From assembly GCF_000243095.1 (NCBI RefSeq), contig NZ_AHJE01000072.1, forward strand, positions 1-54,049: 54,049 bases of DNA. The letters run 5' to 3'. The position numbers and the translations under genes are program-made. Numbering within the stretch: position 1 is the first letter of the stretch; the number at the start of each line of letters is the position of its first letter. The notes beneath the pieces were generated by a model. The model worked only from the letters and a program-made list of their open reading frames with translations. It did not search any database and was not told the DNA's origin. Origin of the DNA: Cupriavidus basilensis OR16. GTDB taxonomy: Bacteria > Pseudomonadota > Gammaproteobacteria > Burkholderiales > Burkholderiaceae. This document shows, in pieces, positions 16,966 through 26,686 of the stretch.

Positions 16966-18151
16966 AGCAAAGATTCTGGAATCTATTCCTGATCCCCTCG
17001 ACTTACGGGTTCTTGATCTGGACCTTCCTGTTGTCCCTTTTGGGGGTCGGTGTCATTGAGTTGGATGTCAGTGTCAATGCGATGCTGATATTTGGTTATG
17101 TAGTGGTTTGCTTTTTGGTGTCGAATGTCTTGATTCGTGGGCACTTTTACAGTATTGAGATCGGAAAGGTGGGCGAGGATGTTGTCTATGACAAGTCGGA
17201 TCATGTCCTCCTTGCTCTGAGTACTTTGTTTGGCTTTATCGGCTTGTTTTTGTATGTTTACGATTTTTCTGCGAGTTTTGGCGGAATCGGTGGATTCTTC
17301 ACGGCCTTTTTTAACGACCCGCTTGAAATTCGAGCGTTGGCAGAGGATTCCTCATCGATCGGCTTCCAGATTTCCTATTTTAGCTGGTTGTCGATTTTTT
17401 ACTGCCTGTTTGCGATATTCGCGGGGAAGGCTTCGACCCTGCTTTCGACCCTGGTCGATAAATTTTTATTCAGCCTGATCGGTTTGTTTGGTTTCTTTTA
17501 AATTTGCTGTTTGTAGATAGAACTCGACCGACCATATTGTTTCTTGCTTCCGCGCTGGGGTTCGGATTAATCAAATTTGGGTCTATGAAGAGCCCATTTC
17601 GATTTTATCTTGCTGTATTTTTGGGGCCGCTGGTGATTTTTTTTGCCCAGGCGCTATATACCGGGAAATACGATGCTGGGGAGGGGTTGCTGAATAATTT
17701 CTTTGTCTATATTCTTGGGGGATTTGGGTATTTCTCCGTATTAATGAGTGATGTGAGTCCGGATTTTGGGCTGTCCAGGGTATTCTATCCGTTAGCCAAA
17801 ATTATGGAGGGGTTTGGCGCTATTTCCGGGGTCCCTCCGCAGATCCTCGAGTTTAGGGAAGTGCCATTTCTGACCAATGTCGGTACCTTCCTTGAGCCAT
17901 TGTTTTCCGACGGTGGATTGCTGTTTGTTTTCGTTGGCGCGCCATTGATCATTTTTGCGATTGATCTCGTTTCCTTAGTTGCGCTTCGGTCAAGGTCCGT
18001 GCCAGGATTATTTCTTTGGGCAAATCTGGTGCTGGTCTCGATGTTTAGCTTTTTTGTGCCGAAATATAACGCAACGTACGTCTACTTGTTTGCACTTGTT
18101 TTTATTTCCTTCTCTTATCTTGCGATCGATTCGACCGGTAGAGGCGCGTTG
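16962..18151 (+). pseudogene. wzy: O-antigen polymerase Wzy-like, frameshifted and fused to next gene
   Basis: ATG 16962 (ATGA overlap with wzx) begins a hydrophobic protein with TM segments at residues about 10-30 and 40-58, broken at TAA 17499-17501 after GLFGFF. One extra T in the TTCTTTTAAA tract (about 17490-17500) would join it to a frame reading LLNLLFVDRTRPTILFLASA with more TM helices and a long periplasmic part, as in oligosaccharide repeat-unit polymerases. The second frame has no stop at the expected end but runs on into the glycosyltransferase at 18152. A TAG in another frame at 18139-18141 just before ATG 18152 may be the original stop. Function is inferred from topology and locus position, since Wzy sequences are poorly conserved. 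Confidence 0.65.
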
Positions 18152-19225
18152 ATGGAAACTATTAATGGTCTCGTCCTGACTCGTTATGGGCGCATGGGCG
18201 CATCGTCCCGAATGCGTTTCATGCAGTTTGCGCCAAGGCTGGAGAGCGCCGGCGTCGTCTGCAGCACGCAAGCATTTCTCGACGATGACTCGCTGATGGC
18301 AAGATATCGAGGCGGACGCTATCAGCGTAGCCACTTGATTCAATCCTATTGGGCAAGGATCAAGCAACTCGTACGCCGCCAGTCGTTTGACCTGCTCTGG
18401 ATTGAAAAAGAAGCCTTGCCCTGGTTCCCGGCCTCGTTAGAACGTGCTCTGCTGCGCGGAGTGCCTTACGTGCTGGACTACGACGATGCGCTTTTTCATA
18501 ATTACGACCTACATCGCTCATCGTTGGTGCGATGCATGCTGGGTCGGCGCATCGACCGGCTGATGGCCGGAGCAAGCCTCGTGGTTGCGGGTAACGAGTA
18601 CTTGGCGCAACGCGCGCGGGATGCAGGTGCGCCATGGGTGGAAATTGTGCCGACTGTGGTGGACTTGGAGCGCTACGATCTGACCGCGCGGTCTTACGAG
18701 GAAGGGCAAGTGCCTCGTATTGTATGGATCGGCTCTCCCTCCACGGCGCGCTATTTGTCGACATTGGAGGCGCCGCTACAGGAACTCGCCCGCAGTTTTG
18801 CTTTCAAGTTGCGGGTGATCGGTGCCAACGTGGATTTGCCCGGCGTCGATGTGGAGTGCGTTCCCTGGACCGAAGCTACCGAGGTCGCCTCCATTGCGCA
18901 GTGCGACATTGGCATTATGCCGTTGCTCGATTCTCCGTGGGAGCATGGCAAGTGCGGCTACAAGCTGATTCAATATATGGCGTGCGGGTTGCCCGTCGTG
19001 GCTTCCCCCATAGGTGTGAACACGCAGATTGTCCGCGATGGGGAGAATGGTTTCCTGGCAGACGGCGCGCAGGCCTGGGTAACTAGATTGAGCCAGCTGC
19101 TTGGAGATTTGTCCATGCGCACTGCTATGGGTCGAGAGGGCCGCCGACGTGTGGAAGCGGAGTATTGTGTTCAGCAGGTGGCGCCGCGCTTGGCGAAACT
19201 GCTGCAGAAAGTCGGAGCGCGGTAG
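18152..19225 (+). CDS. Glycosyltransferase family 4-like
   Basis: 357 residues if begun at ATG 18152, where a normal start for this group appears (LVLTRYGRMGASSRMRF); GAGG lies upstream at 18141-18144. It contains a DYDDALFHNYD acceptor-side segment, IVWIGSPSTARYL at the donor-domain start, and the motif IGIMPLLDSPWEHGKCGYKLIQYMACG-like E/K region with GLPVVASPIG. It probably adds one sugar to the O-unit in the cytosol; donor and acceptor are unknown. In the present sequence the frame is continuous with the wzy tail upstream, so a 573-residue hybrid could also be made from TTG 17504. Its stop is followed within 2 bases by the asnB-like start. Confidence 0.78.
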   Translation: METINGLVLTRYGRMGASSRMRFMQFAPRLESAGVVCSTQAFLDDDSLMARYRGGRYQRSHLIQSYWARIKQLVRRQSFDLLWIEKEALPWFPASLERALLRGVPYVLDYDDALFHNYDLHRSSLVRCMLGRRIDRLMAGASLVVAGNEYLAQRARDAGAPWVEIVPTVVDLERYDLTARSYEEGQVPRIVWIGSPSTARYLSTLEAPLQELARSFAFKLRVIGANVDLPGVDVECVPWTEATEVASIAQCDIGIMPLLDSPWEHGKCGYKLIQYMACGLPVVASPIGVNTQIVRDGENGFLADGAQAWVTRLSQLLGDLSMRTAMGREGRRRVEAEYCVQQVAPRLAKLLQKVGAR

Positions 19226-19227
19226 AC

Positions 19228-21142
19228 ATGTGCGGTTTTACAGGGTTCCTGGGCGGAGACTCGCAAAGTGCAGCGGATCGTGCCGTCCTATTGGAGGGCA
19301 TGGCCAACCGAATCCGCCACCGTGGCCCGGACGATGGTGGCGTGTGGTGCGACCCGGACGCGCAGATCGGTTTCGGGCATAGGCGCCTGGCTATTGTGGA
19401 TCTATCGCCGGCAGGGCATCAGCCGATGGCCTCAGGCAGTGGTCGCTACATCATCGCGTTCAATGGTGAGATCTATAACCATCTCGACTTACGAGCGGAA
19501 CTGCAAAGGGAAGGAGTGGCGCCCGACTGGCGAGGGCATTCCGATACCGAAACATTGCTGGCAGGGTTTGATGCATGGGGTATCGAGGCCACAGTGGGGC
19601 GTGCCATTGGGATGTTTGCCTTTGCCTTGTGGGATCGGCAAGAGCGCATGCTCACACTGGGGCGTGATCGTCTTGGAGAGAAGCCGCTGTACTATGGCTG
19701 GCAGGGACGCGGCCGTGCGGCCGTCTTCCTGTTCGGGTCAGAGTTGAAGGCGTTGCATGCGCACCCGGCGTTTGAGAGGCAGGTGAGCCGTGATGCTTTG
19801 TGTCTCTATATGCGCCACAACAATGTGGGCGGCGAGTACTCAATCTACCAAGGCATTCGCAAACTGCCACCGGGACAATTGCTGAGGGTCTCCTTGCAGG
19901 CGCGGGAGCCTTCGATACGTGCCTATTGGTCTGGTGCCGAAGTCGCGGCGAAAGGCTCCGCACGGCCTTTCGCCGGCAGCACGACGGATGCCGTGGACAC
20001 TTTGGAGGCGTTGCTGAAAGACGCCATACGCCAGCAGATGATGGCCGATGTACCACTTGGTGCCTTCTTGTCTGGCGGGGTGGACTCCTCGACTGTGGTG
20101 GCGCTGATGCAATCGCAGTCCTCGCGCCCCGTGAAGACCTTTTCCATCGGCTTTCACGAAACTGCGTACAACGAGGCGGAGCATGCCAAGGCGGTAGCAA
20201 GGCACCTGGGGATAGGAGCCGTTTTCTGACTCGTCGCAAATACCCACCTTCCTGGTGAGTGAGCTGGCACGGCGGCATGTTACGGTTTCGCTTTCGGGCG
20301 ATGCGGGCGACGAACTTTTTTGTGGCTACAACCGCTATCAGCTGACGGCCAGTCTGTGGAAGAGACTGTCTGTTGCTCCATCGAGCGTCCGCTCGGCGAT
20401 CGCATGGGGCCTGACGCGCTTCTCGCCCCAGAGCCTGAATCAATTGGCTACTTTGGTGCCTATGGCTTCGCGCTGGGCGAACGTGGGCGATAAGCTCCAT
20501 AAAGGCGCGGGGGTCATGGCGGCGCGTTCCGCCGAGGATTTGTACCGCGGGATGGTATCGCAGTGGCAGGATCCGGCTTCGCTTGTACTGGGAGGGGGCG
20601 AGCCCGTCACACTGCTCACCAAGGCGCTGCCTGAGTTGGCTCGATTGACCGACGTGGAGCGCATGATGGCGCTCGACATGCTGACCTACCTCCCCGATGA
20701 CATTCTGACCAAGGTAGACCGCGCGGCCATGGGAGTGAGTCTGGAGACGCGCGTGCCGTTCCTGGACCATCGCGTCGTCGAGTTTGCATGGCAGCTTCCG
20801 CTCGAATGCAAGCTGCGTCGTGAAAACAATGGCTACACCACGAAGTGGGCGCTACGCGAGGTACTCTATCGGCACGTACCGCAAGCGCTAATAGAACGGC
20901 CGAAGATGGGATTTGGTGTGCCAATTGATACTTGGTTGAGGGGGCCGCTCCGCCCCTGGGCGGAAGAACTGCTGAGTGAGTCTCGCCTCAAGCGCGAGGG
21001 GTTCCTGAATCCGGTGCCTATCCGTCAGAAGTGGGCTGAGCATCTAAGCGGGCAGCGCAACTGGCAGCACCCTCTGTGGTGTATTTTGATGTTTCAGGCG
21101 TGGCTGGCTGGAGAGTCGGTGTCGTTGGGAGGGGGCACGTGA
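19228..21142 (+). pseudogene. asnB: Asparagine-synthetase-like amidotransferase (WbpS-type), internal deletion
   Basis: ATG 19228 gives MCGFTGFLGG with the N-terminal nucleophile Cys, RHRGPDDGG, FNGEIYNHLDL and later the ATP pyrophosphatase loop LSGGVDSSTV (around 20070). The frame ends at TGA 20227-20229 after RHLGIGAVF. A second frame picks up at about 20222 with F-S-D-S-S-Q-I-P-T-F-L and continues through SGDAGDELFCGYNRY to TGA 21140-21142. Comparison with the family shows about 25-30 residues missing between RHLG and FSDSS, plus a frame change, so this is a deletion of roughly 80-90 bp rather than one base. Such enzymes in O-antigen loci amidate uronic acids (for example GalNAcA to GalNAcAN). 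The damaged copy should be inactive. Confidence 0.85.
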
Positions 21143-22257
21143 AGTTCCTGATGATTGCGGGCTTTGCCGAGTCGCTCATGGGCTTCAGGGCCCCCTTGAT
21201 TGCTGCACTGCAGGCCAAGGGCCTGCAGGTGCATGTAGCCGCACCGGAAGTGCCGATTGGGCATCCGATCCGCTTGCAGTTGGAAGCTCGGGGGCTGACC
21301 GTGCACGACATTCCCATGCGGCGCACGGGCACGAATCCGCTCGCGGATTTGCGCACGCTGTGGTCGTTGTGCGGCGTGATGCGTCGCATTCGCCCTCAAT
21401 GGGTCATGGGGTACACCGTCAAGCCAGTCATTTATGGGACCCTGGCAGCGTGGCTGGCCAGTGTTCCGCATCGCTTCGCATTGATCACCGGTCTGGGTTA
21501 TGCATTCCAGGGCGAGGGCGGGCGCGGCGCGCTGCAGGCGATGGTACAGCGCTTGTACGCCCTGGCGCTTGGGCGGGCGCATGGGGTATTTTTTCAGAAC
21601 CCAGATGACGAGGCTTTGTTTCGTCAGAGGTCAATCCTGGCCGCCGTCACGCCTTCTTGTGTGGTTAATGGTTCGGGAGTGGACGTCTCCAGTTTCGCAG
21701 TGGCCCCTGTGCCGACCGGATCACCGCGTTTCCTGATGATCGCGAGGCTATTGGGCGACAAGGGGGTGCGTGAATATGCGCAGGCGGCCCGCCGCATCCG
21801 GACAAAATATACGGATGTCCGGTGTGCGCTGGTTGGCTGGATTGATTCCAATCCGGATGCCATTGCGCAGCATGAACTGGATGCCTGGGTGGAGGATGGT
21901 ACGTTGGAGTTCCTTGGTCGTTTGTCGGATGTGCGGCCAGCCATTGCCAATAGCAGTGTCTACGTACTGCCCTCATACCGTGAGGGTACGCCGCGTTCCG
22001 TGCTTGAGGCCATGGCGATGGGGCGGCCGATCATTACGACCGATGCGCCGGGCTGCCGCGAGACGGTGATCAACGGCGATAACGGTTTCCTGGTGCCCGT
22101 CAAGTCCGTGGACGGTTTGGAGCAAGCTATGCTGAACTTCATTGAAGATGGGGAGAAAGTCTCGCGCATGGGTCAACGCTCGCGCCAGATCGCGGAAGAT
22201 AAGTACGACGTGCATAAGGTTAACGCCGTGATGCTGCGTGAAATGGGCATCGCATGA
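21139..22257 (+). CDS. pglA: Glycosyltransferase, PglA-like (family 4)
   Basis: 372 residues from GTG 21139, which overlaps the previous stop (GTGA) and follows GGAGGGGG. Domains: acceptor N-terminus FLMIAGFAESLMGFRAPL, mid-segment MGYTVKPVIYGTLAAW, VNGSGVDVSSF at the domain hinge, donor domain with FLMIARLLGDKGVREY and the E-x7-E motif in YREGTPRSVLEAMAMGRPII. PglA of the Campylobacter/Neisseria type adds GalNAc or another hexose to undecaprenyl-PP-linked bacillosamine. The position directly before a PglC-like gene supports that order here. Intact. Confidence 0.82.
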   Translation: MKFLMIAGFAESLMGFRAPLIAALQAKGLQVHVAAPEVPIGHPIRLQLEARGLTVHDIPMRRTGTNPLADLRTLWSLCGVMRRIRPQWVMGYTVKPVIYGTLAAWLASVPHRFALITGLGYAFQGEGGRGALQAMVQRLYALALGRAHGVFFQNPDDEALFRQRSILAAVTPSCVVNGSGVDVSSFAVAPVPTGSPRFLMIARLLGDKGVREYAQAARRIRTKYTDVRCALVGWIDSNPDAIAQHELDAWVEDGTLEFLGRLSDVRPAIANSSVYVLPSYREGTPRSVLEAMAMGRPIITTDAPGCRETVINGDNGFLVPVKSVDGLEQAMLNFIEDGEKVSRMGQRSRQIAEDKYDVHKVNAVMLREMGIA

Positions 22258-22847
22258 AACGAGTTTTTGATCTTCTCTTGGCCGCGGGGGCACTATTGCT
22301 TCTGTGCCTACCACTTCTGATCCTGATCCTGTTGGTGCGCAGGAGGCTTGGCAGTCCCGTGTTTTTTCGACAGGTACGGCCAGGTTTGCGCGGTCGCCCA
22401 TTCGAGATGATCAAATTCCGCACGATGACGGACTCGCGTGGGCCAGATGGCCAGTTGCTGTCGGACGCCGACCGGCTTACCGCCTTTGGACGCTTTCTGC
22501 GAGGTACCAGCTTGGACGAACTGCCCGAGCTGTGGAACGTCCTCAAGGGCGACATGAGCTTGGTTGGCCCGCGTCCGCTGCTGATGGAGTATTTACCTCT
22601 GTACTCGACCGAGCAGGCTCGTCGTCACGAGGTACGCCCAGGGGTCACCGGGTGGGCGCAGGTAAACGGCCGGAACGCGCTCAGTTGGGAGGACAAGTTC
22701 AAGCTCGACGTGTGGTATGTCGATAACTGGTCACTGTGGCTGGATGTCAAGATACTGTGGCTAACGGTACGAAAGGTGTTGGTGCGCGAAGGTATCAGTG
22801 CTGCCGGTGAGGCGACAATGTCCAAGTTCACGGGTAGCAAGCAATGA
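22254..22847 (+). CDS. pglC: Phosphoglycosyl transferase, PglC-like
   Basis: 197 residues from ATG 22254, overlapping pglA (ATGA). It is a small monotopic phosphoglycosyl transferase: one N-terminal membrane segment (residues 8-27), basic SPVFFRQVRPGLRGR, IKFRTMTDS, the catalytic Asp-Glu in SLDELPELWNV, then GPRPLLMEYLPLYS and RPGVTGWAQVNGRNAL. Enzymes of this size transfer phospho-diNAcBac or related sugars from UDP to undecaprenyl phosphate, starting the O-unit. With PglD/E/F relatives beside it, a diamino-trideoxyhexose is the likely substrate. Intact. Confidence 0.9.
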   Translation: MKRVFDLLLAAGALLLLCLPLLILILLVRRRLGSPVFFRQVRPGLRGRPFEMIKFRTMTDSRGPDGQLLSDADRLTAFGRFLRGTSLDELPELWNVLKGDMSLVGPRPLLMEYLPLYSTEQARRHEVRPGVTGWAQVNGRNALSWEDKFKLDVWYVDNWSLWLDVKILWLTVRKVLVREGISAAGEATMSKFTGSKQ

Positions 22848-23470
22848 AGCGACTAGCTTTGCTGGGAGCCAGCGGCCACGGCAAAGTAGTGGCGGACGCT
22901 GCACTGGCGGCAGGCTGGCAAAGCGTGGAGTTTTTCGACGATGCGTGGCCGCGAGTATCCGTCAATGGCCATTGGCCTGTGAGTGGTGATACGGCGGCAC
23001 TGTTGACGCGTGTTCTGGAATTCGACGGGGTGCTTGTGTCCATTGGCAACTGCCTGGCGCGGTGGGAGAAGCAACAGGTCTTGCGCGCAGCGGGCGCGCG
23101 GCTGGCCACGGTAGTACATCCGCATGCTTGCGTGAGCCCGTTCGCTCGCTTGGGCGCAGGTACCGTGGTCATGGCGGGCGCCGTGGTGACTGTCGATGCC
23201 GCCGTAGGGGAGGCCTGCATCATAAACACCGGGGCCACGGTGGACCACGACTGCGTTTTGGCGGAGGGCGTGCATATCGGTCCGGGCGCGCATCTATCGG
23301 GTAACGTGATCGTGGGGGGCTGCAGCTGGGTGGGTATTGGGGCTGCAGTGCGCCAGGGAACCTGTATTGGCGCAGGCGCGATGGTAGGTGCCGGCGCTGT
23401 AGTGGTAAAGGCAGTAGGGGATGGCTTGACGGTGGCTGGGTGCCCCGCAATGCCGCTTGTCCGAATATGA
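22844..23470 (+). CDS. pglD: UDP-amino-sugar N-acetyltransferase, PglD/NeuD-like
   Basis: 208 residues from ATG 22844, again with a 4-bp overlap. A small N-terminal Rossmann-like part (LALLGASGHGKVVADAA) binds UDP-sugar. From about residue 85 a left-handed beta helix of hexapeptide repeats follows, with NTGATVDHDCVL carrying the likely catalytic His. PglD acetylates the 4-amino group of UDP-4-amino-sugar to give UDP-diNAcBac. The neighbour aminotransferase would supply its substrate. Intact and of usual length. Confidence 0.88.
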   Translation: MKRLALLGASGHGKVVADAALAAGWQSVEFFDDAWPRVSVNGHWPVSGDTAALLTRVLEFDGVLVSIGNCLARWEKQQVLRAAGARLATVVHPHACVSPFARLGAGTVVMAGAVVTVDAAVGEACIINTGATVDHDCVLAEGVHIGPGAHLSGNVIVGGCSWVGIGAAVRQGTCIGAGAMVGAGAVVVKAVGDGLTVAGCPAMPLVRI

Positions 23471-23516
23471 GGCGTCTAGTCTGGCGCAACTGACTTTTTT
23501 GATAGTTTGACAACCT

Positions 23517-24692
23517 ATGTTGAATACTCCATTTTCCCCATGGCCTAGCTTCACTACAGAAGAGGCCAATGCCCTGCAGCAGGTGCTGTTGTCCAATAAG
23601 GTCAATTACTGGACGGGCACCGAGTGCCGTGAGTTCGAAAAGGAGTTTGCTGCCTGGTGCGAAACTTCCCACGCCGTAGCGCTAGGCAATGGCACGCTGG
23701 CGCTGGATGTAGCGCTTAGCGCGCTGAAGATCGGCCCGGGCGATGAAGTGGTGGTGACACCGCGAACCTTTATTGCCAGCGTCTCGAGCGTGGTCAACGT
23801 TGGGGCCACGCCAGTATTTGCCGATGTGGAGGCAGATAGCGGGAATCTCTCCGCTGCCACCATTGCGCGCGTGCTTACGCCGCGCACCAAGGCCGTGCTC
23901 TGCGTTCACCTTGGCGGCTGGCCATGCGACATGGACCCGATCATGGCGTTGGCTGAGCAGCATGGGTTGAAGGTGATCGAGGACTGTGCCCAGGCGCACG
24001 GTGCTCGATACAAAGGCCGCAGCGTAGGGGCCATCGGGCACGTGGGCGCATGGTCCTTCTGTCAGGACAAGATCATGTCCACAGGCGGCGAAGGTGGCAT
24101 GGTGACCACTAATGACGAAGCCCTGTGGCGCGCCATGTGGGCATTCAAGGACCACGGCAAGAGCTTTGAGGCGGTATACGAGCGTCAGCACCCGCCGGGT
24201 TTTCGCTGGCTGCACGAGAGCTTTGGTACCAACTGGCGCATGCTGGAAATGCAGGCGGCCATCGGGCGCATTCAGTTGCGACGCATGGCAGACTGGACCG
24301 CTCAACGCACGGCCAACGCCGAGGCCATCTGGGCGGCCTGTCGCCCGTTCCCAGTGACACGCATTCCGTCCGTGCCCGAAGGCAGCGTACACGCTCACTA
24401 TAAGTGCTACGTCTACGTGCAAGCCGAGCACCTTGCTCCTGGCTGGACCCGTGATCGCCTCGTGGAGGCTATTAACGAGGGCGGCGTGCCCTGCTTTCAG
24501 GGTTCGTGCTCCGAGGTGTACCTGGAAAAAGCGTTCGACAATACGGGCTGGCGCCCAGCAGAACGCTTGCCCGTGGCTCGCGAGCTGGGCGAAACTAGTC
24601 TGATGTTCCTGGTTCATCCCACGCTTACCAGAGCGGAGATACAGAGGACCCGCGAGGTAGTGGCGGATGTGTTGGGGCGCGCATGCCGTTGA
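23517..24692 (+). CDS. pglE: PLP-dependent sugar aminotransferase, PglE-like (DegT/DnrJ/EryC1/StrS)
   Basis: 391 residues from ATG 23517. It shows NKVNYWTGTECREFEKEFA, a cofactor-contact stretch LGNGTLALDVAL, VIEDCAQAHGA and the PLP-lysine motif SFCQDKIMSTGGEGGM near residue 190. It would transaminate UDP-4-keto-6-deoxy-HexNAc to the 4-amino sugar. There is a 46-bp gap from pglD. The end overlaps the next gene by 10 bp. Intact. Confidence 0.92.
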   Translation: MLNTPFSPWPSFTTEEANALQQVLLSNKVNYWTGTECREFEKEFAAWCETSHAVALGNGTLALDVALSALKIGPGDEVVVTPRTFIASVSSVVNVGATPVFADVEADSGNLSAATIARVLTPRTKAVLCVHLGGWPCDMDPIMALAEQHGLKVIEDCAQAHGARYKGRSVGAIGHVGAWSFCQDKIMSTGGEGGMVTTNDEALWRAMWAFKDHGKSFEAVYERQHPPGFRWLHESFGTNWRMLEMQAAIGRIQLRRMADWTAQRTANAEAIWAACRPFPVTRIPSVPEGSVHAHYKCYVYVQAEHLAPGWTRDRLVEAINEGGVPCFQGSCSEVYLEKAFDNTGWRPAERLPVARELGETSLMFLVHPTLTRAEIQRTREVVADVLGRACR

Positions 24693-26643
24693 ACAAGTTT
24701 GCCGTCCCATTGCTGGCGTTGCCGCGCCCTGCCAAGCGCGTGGTAGTGGTTGCACTGGATTTGGCGCTGGCGTTGGTTTCCGTCTGGGTCGCATTCTATT
24801 TGCGCATTGACCAGACGGGACTCCCACAACAGCAACAAAACAAAAGTACGTCTACCTTCTGGCGCCATTGATTGCGTTCCCCATCTTTGTCCGCTTTGGC
24901 CTTTACCGTGCCATCTTCCGATATACAGGGATGGCCGCATTGGCAAGCACGGCCAAGGCAGTCGGCATCTATGGAGCGCTGTTCTTTGTCGTTCTCCTCC
25001 TGGTCAAATGGGAGGGCGTGCCCCGTAGCGTAGGGTTGATCCAGCCGATGCTGTTCCTGCTGCTGGTTGGCGCGAGCCGGGCCCTCGCAAGATTTTGGCT
25101 GGCAGGCTGGTCCGGGAAGGCGCTTTATTCCGAAGGTCGGCTACTGATTTATGGGGCGGGCGAGGCAGGGGTGCAGACAGCTTCCGCCCTGGGTGTCGCG
25201 CACCAGTTTGTGCTGCTGGGCTTTGTAGATGATGACGGAGCCAAAGTCGGTCGCAGCATCAACGGCGTTGACATTATGAGCCCCGACGAAGTGTCCGACG
25301 CTGTCGAGCGTATGGGAGTGACCGATATTTTGCTTGCTATCCCATCCCTGGGTCGTGCGCGCCGCAACGCGATTATTGCCCAATTGCGAGAATTGCCGGT
25401 TCATGTACGTACGCTACCAGGTATGGTGGACCTAGCGTCTGGGCGGGTAACTGTGCATGACTTCCAGGAATTGGATGTTGAAGATCTGCTGGGGCGCGCG
25501 GCCGTACCCCCAGACCCAGCTTTGCTGGCACGCAATCTGGCTGGCAAGGTGGTGCTGGTCACCGGCGCCGGCGGGAGTATTGGCAGTGAGTTGTGTCGCC
25601 AGATACTTTTGGAGAAGCCGCGACAACTGGTGCTGGTAGAGCATAGCGAATTTGGACTTTACACGATCCATCGCGAGTTGGAGAGCTTGTGCGCCGAGCA
25701 TGAATTGCCGGTTGACGTTGTTCCCCTGCTGGCGAGTGTGGGCAATTTTGGCCGTATGCGGGAGATCTGCCAACTCTATCGGCCGGCCACCGTCTACCAC
25801 GCAGCGGCTTATAAGCATGTACCCCTGGTGGAATGCAATCCGTCGGAGGGTGTCTTGAATAATGTGTTTGGAACCCTCAACACGGCACGGGCCGCCATGG
25901 AAAGCGGGGTGGCACATTTTGTCCTTGTGTCTACGGATAAGGCGGTGCGGCCCACCAATGTCATGGGTGCTACAAAGCGCATGGCCGAGCTCGTCCTGCA
26001 AGCGCTGGCAGCTAGCGAAACCGTGGATTTTTACTTGCAGGACGGCATGCAGAGCCAGGACGTACGGAACGACACCATATTTTCCATGGTGCGCTTCGGC
26101 AATGTCCTGGGCAGCAGTGGTAGCGTGGTGCCGCTGTTTCGAAAGCAACTGCGTGAAGGCGGTCCCGTGACGGTGACCCATGAGGATGTGACCCGCTACT
26201 TCATGACCATTCCGGAGGCAGCCCAACTGGTATTACAGGCTGGCGCCATGGCCCATGGCGGCGATGTGTTCGTCCTGGACATGGGATCTCCGGTGAAAAT
26301 CATGGATCTGGCGCGGCGAATGGTCAAGCTGTCCGGGCTGACAGTGCGTGACGACGATAATCCAAACGGTGACATCGAGATCAAGGTTACCGGCCTGCGG
26401 CCAGGAGAGAAGCTCTACGAAGAGTTGTTGATTGGTGACAATCCGGAATCCACCGCACACGAGCGAATCATGAAAGCGCGCGAAGATTTCGTGGCGTGGC
26501 GGCAACTGGCGCTGGTGTTAGGTGAGATGCGACAGGCTGCGGGGCACAACGATGAGGTGACGATCAAGCGCGTCCTGAAGCAACTGGTGCACGGATATAA
26601 CCCGCAATCAGCAGGAGCCGAGAGTTGTGTGATCGCTGCCTGA
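24683..26643 (+). pseudogene. pglF: UDP-HexNAc 4,6-dehydratase, PglF/WbpM-like, early frameshift
   Basis: ATG 24683 starts an N-terminal TM region (residues 18-40, VVVVALDLALALVSVWVAFYLRI) typical of WbpM/PglF. The frame is lost in an A-rich tract (about 24835-24850) and stops at 24869-24871. A one-base correction reads K-Y-V-Y-L-L-A-P-L-I-A-F-P and joins the long frame beginning near 24852. That frame has further TM helices, a first nucleotide-binding domain (IYGAGEAGVQTA), then the SDR domain with VTGAGGSIGSELCRQI, STDKAVRPTNVMGATKR (Met in place of the usual Tyr, as in this subfamily) and GLRPGEKLYEELLI. It supplies the 4-keto intermediate for pglE. A restart at an internal TTG (24868) would lack the first TMs but keep the whole catalytic domain. 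Confidence 0.85.
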
Positions 26644-26686
26644 ATGCCATTCGTTAAATAAAAAAATAGCCCTACAGAAGTTTGGA

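Noticed and set aside
18152..19225. A natural Wzy-glycosyltransferase bifunctional enzyme
   Set aside because: The GT has its own family-typical start, and the upstream polymerase part is already frameshifted, so accidental fusion or error is more likely.
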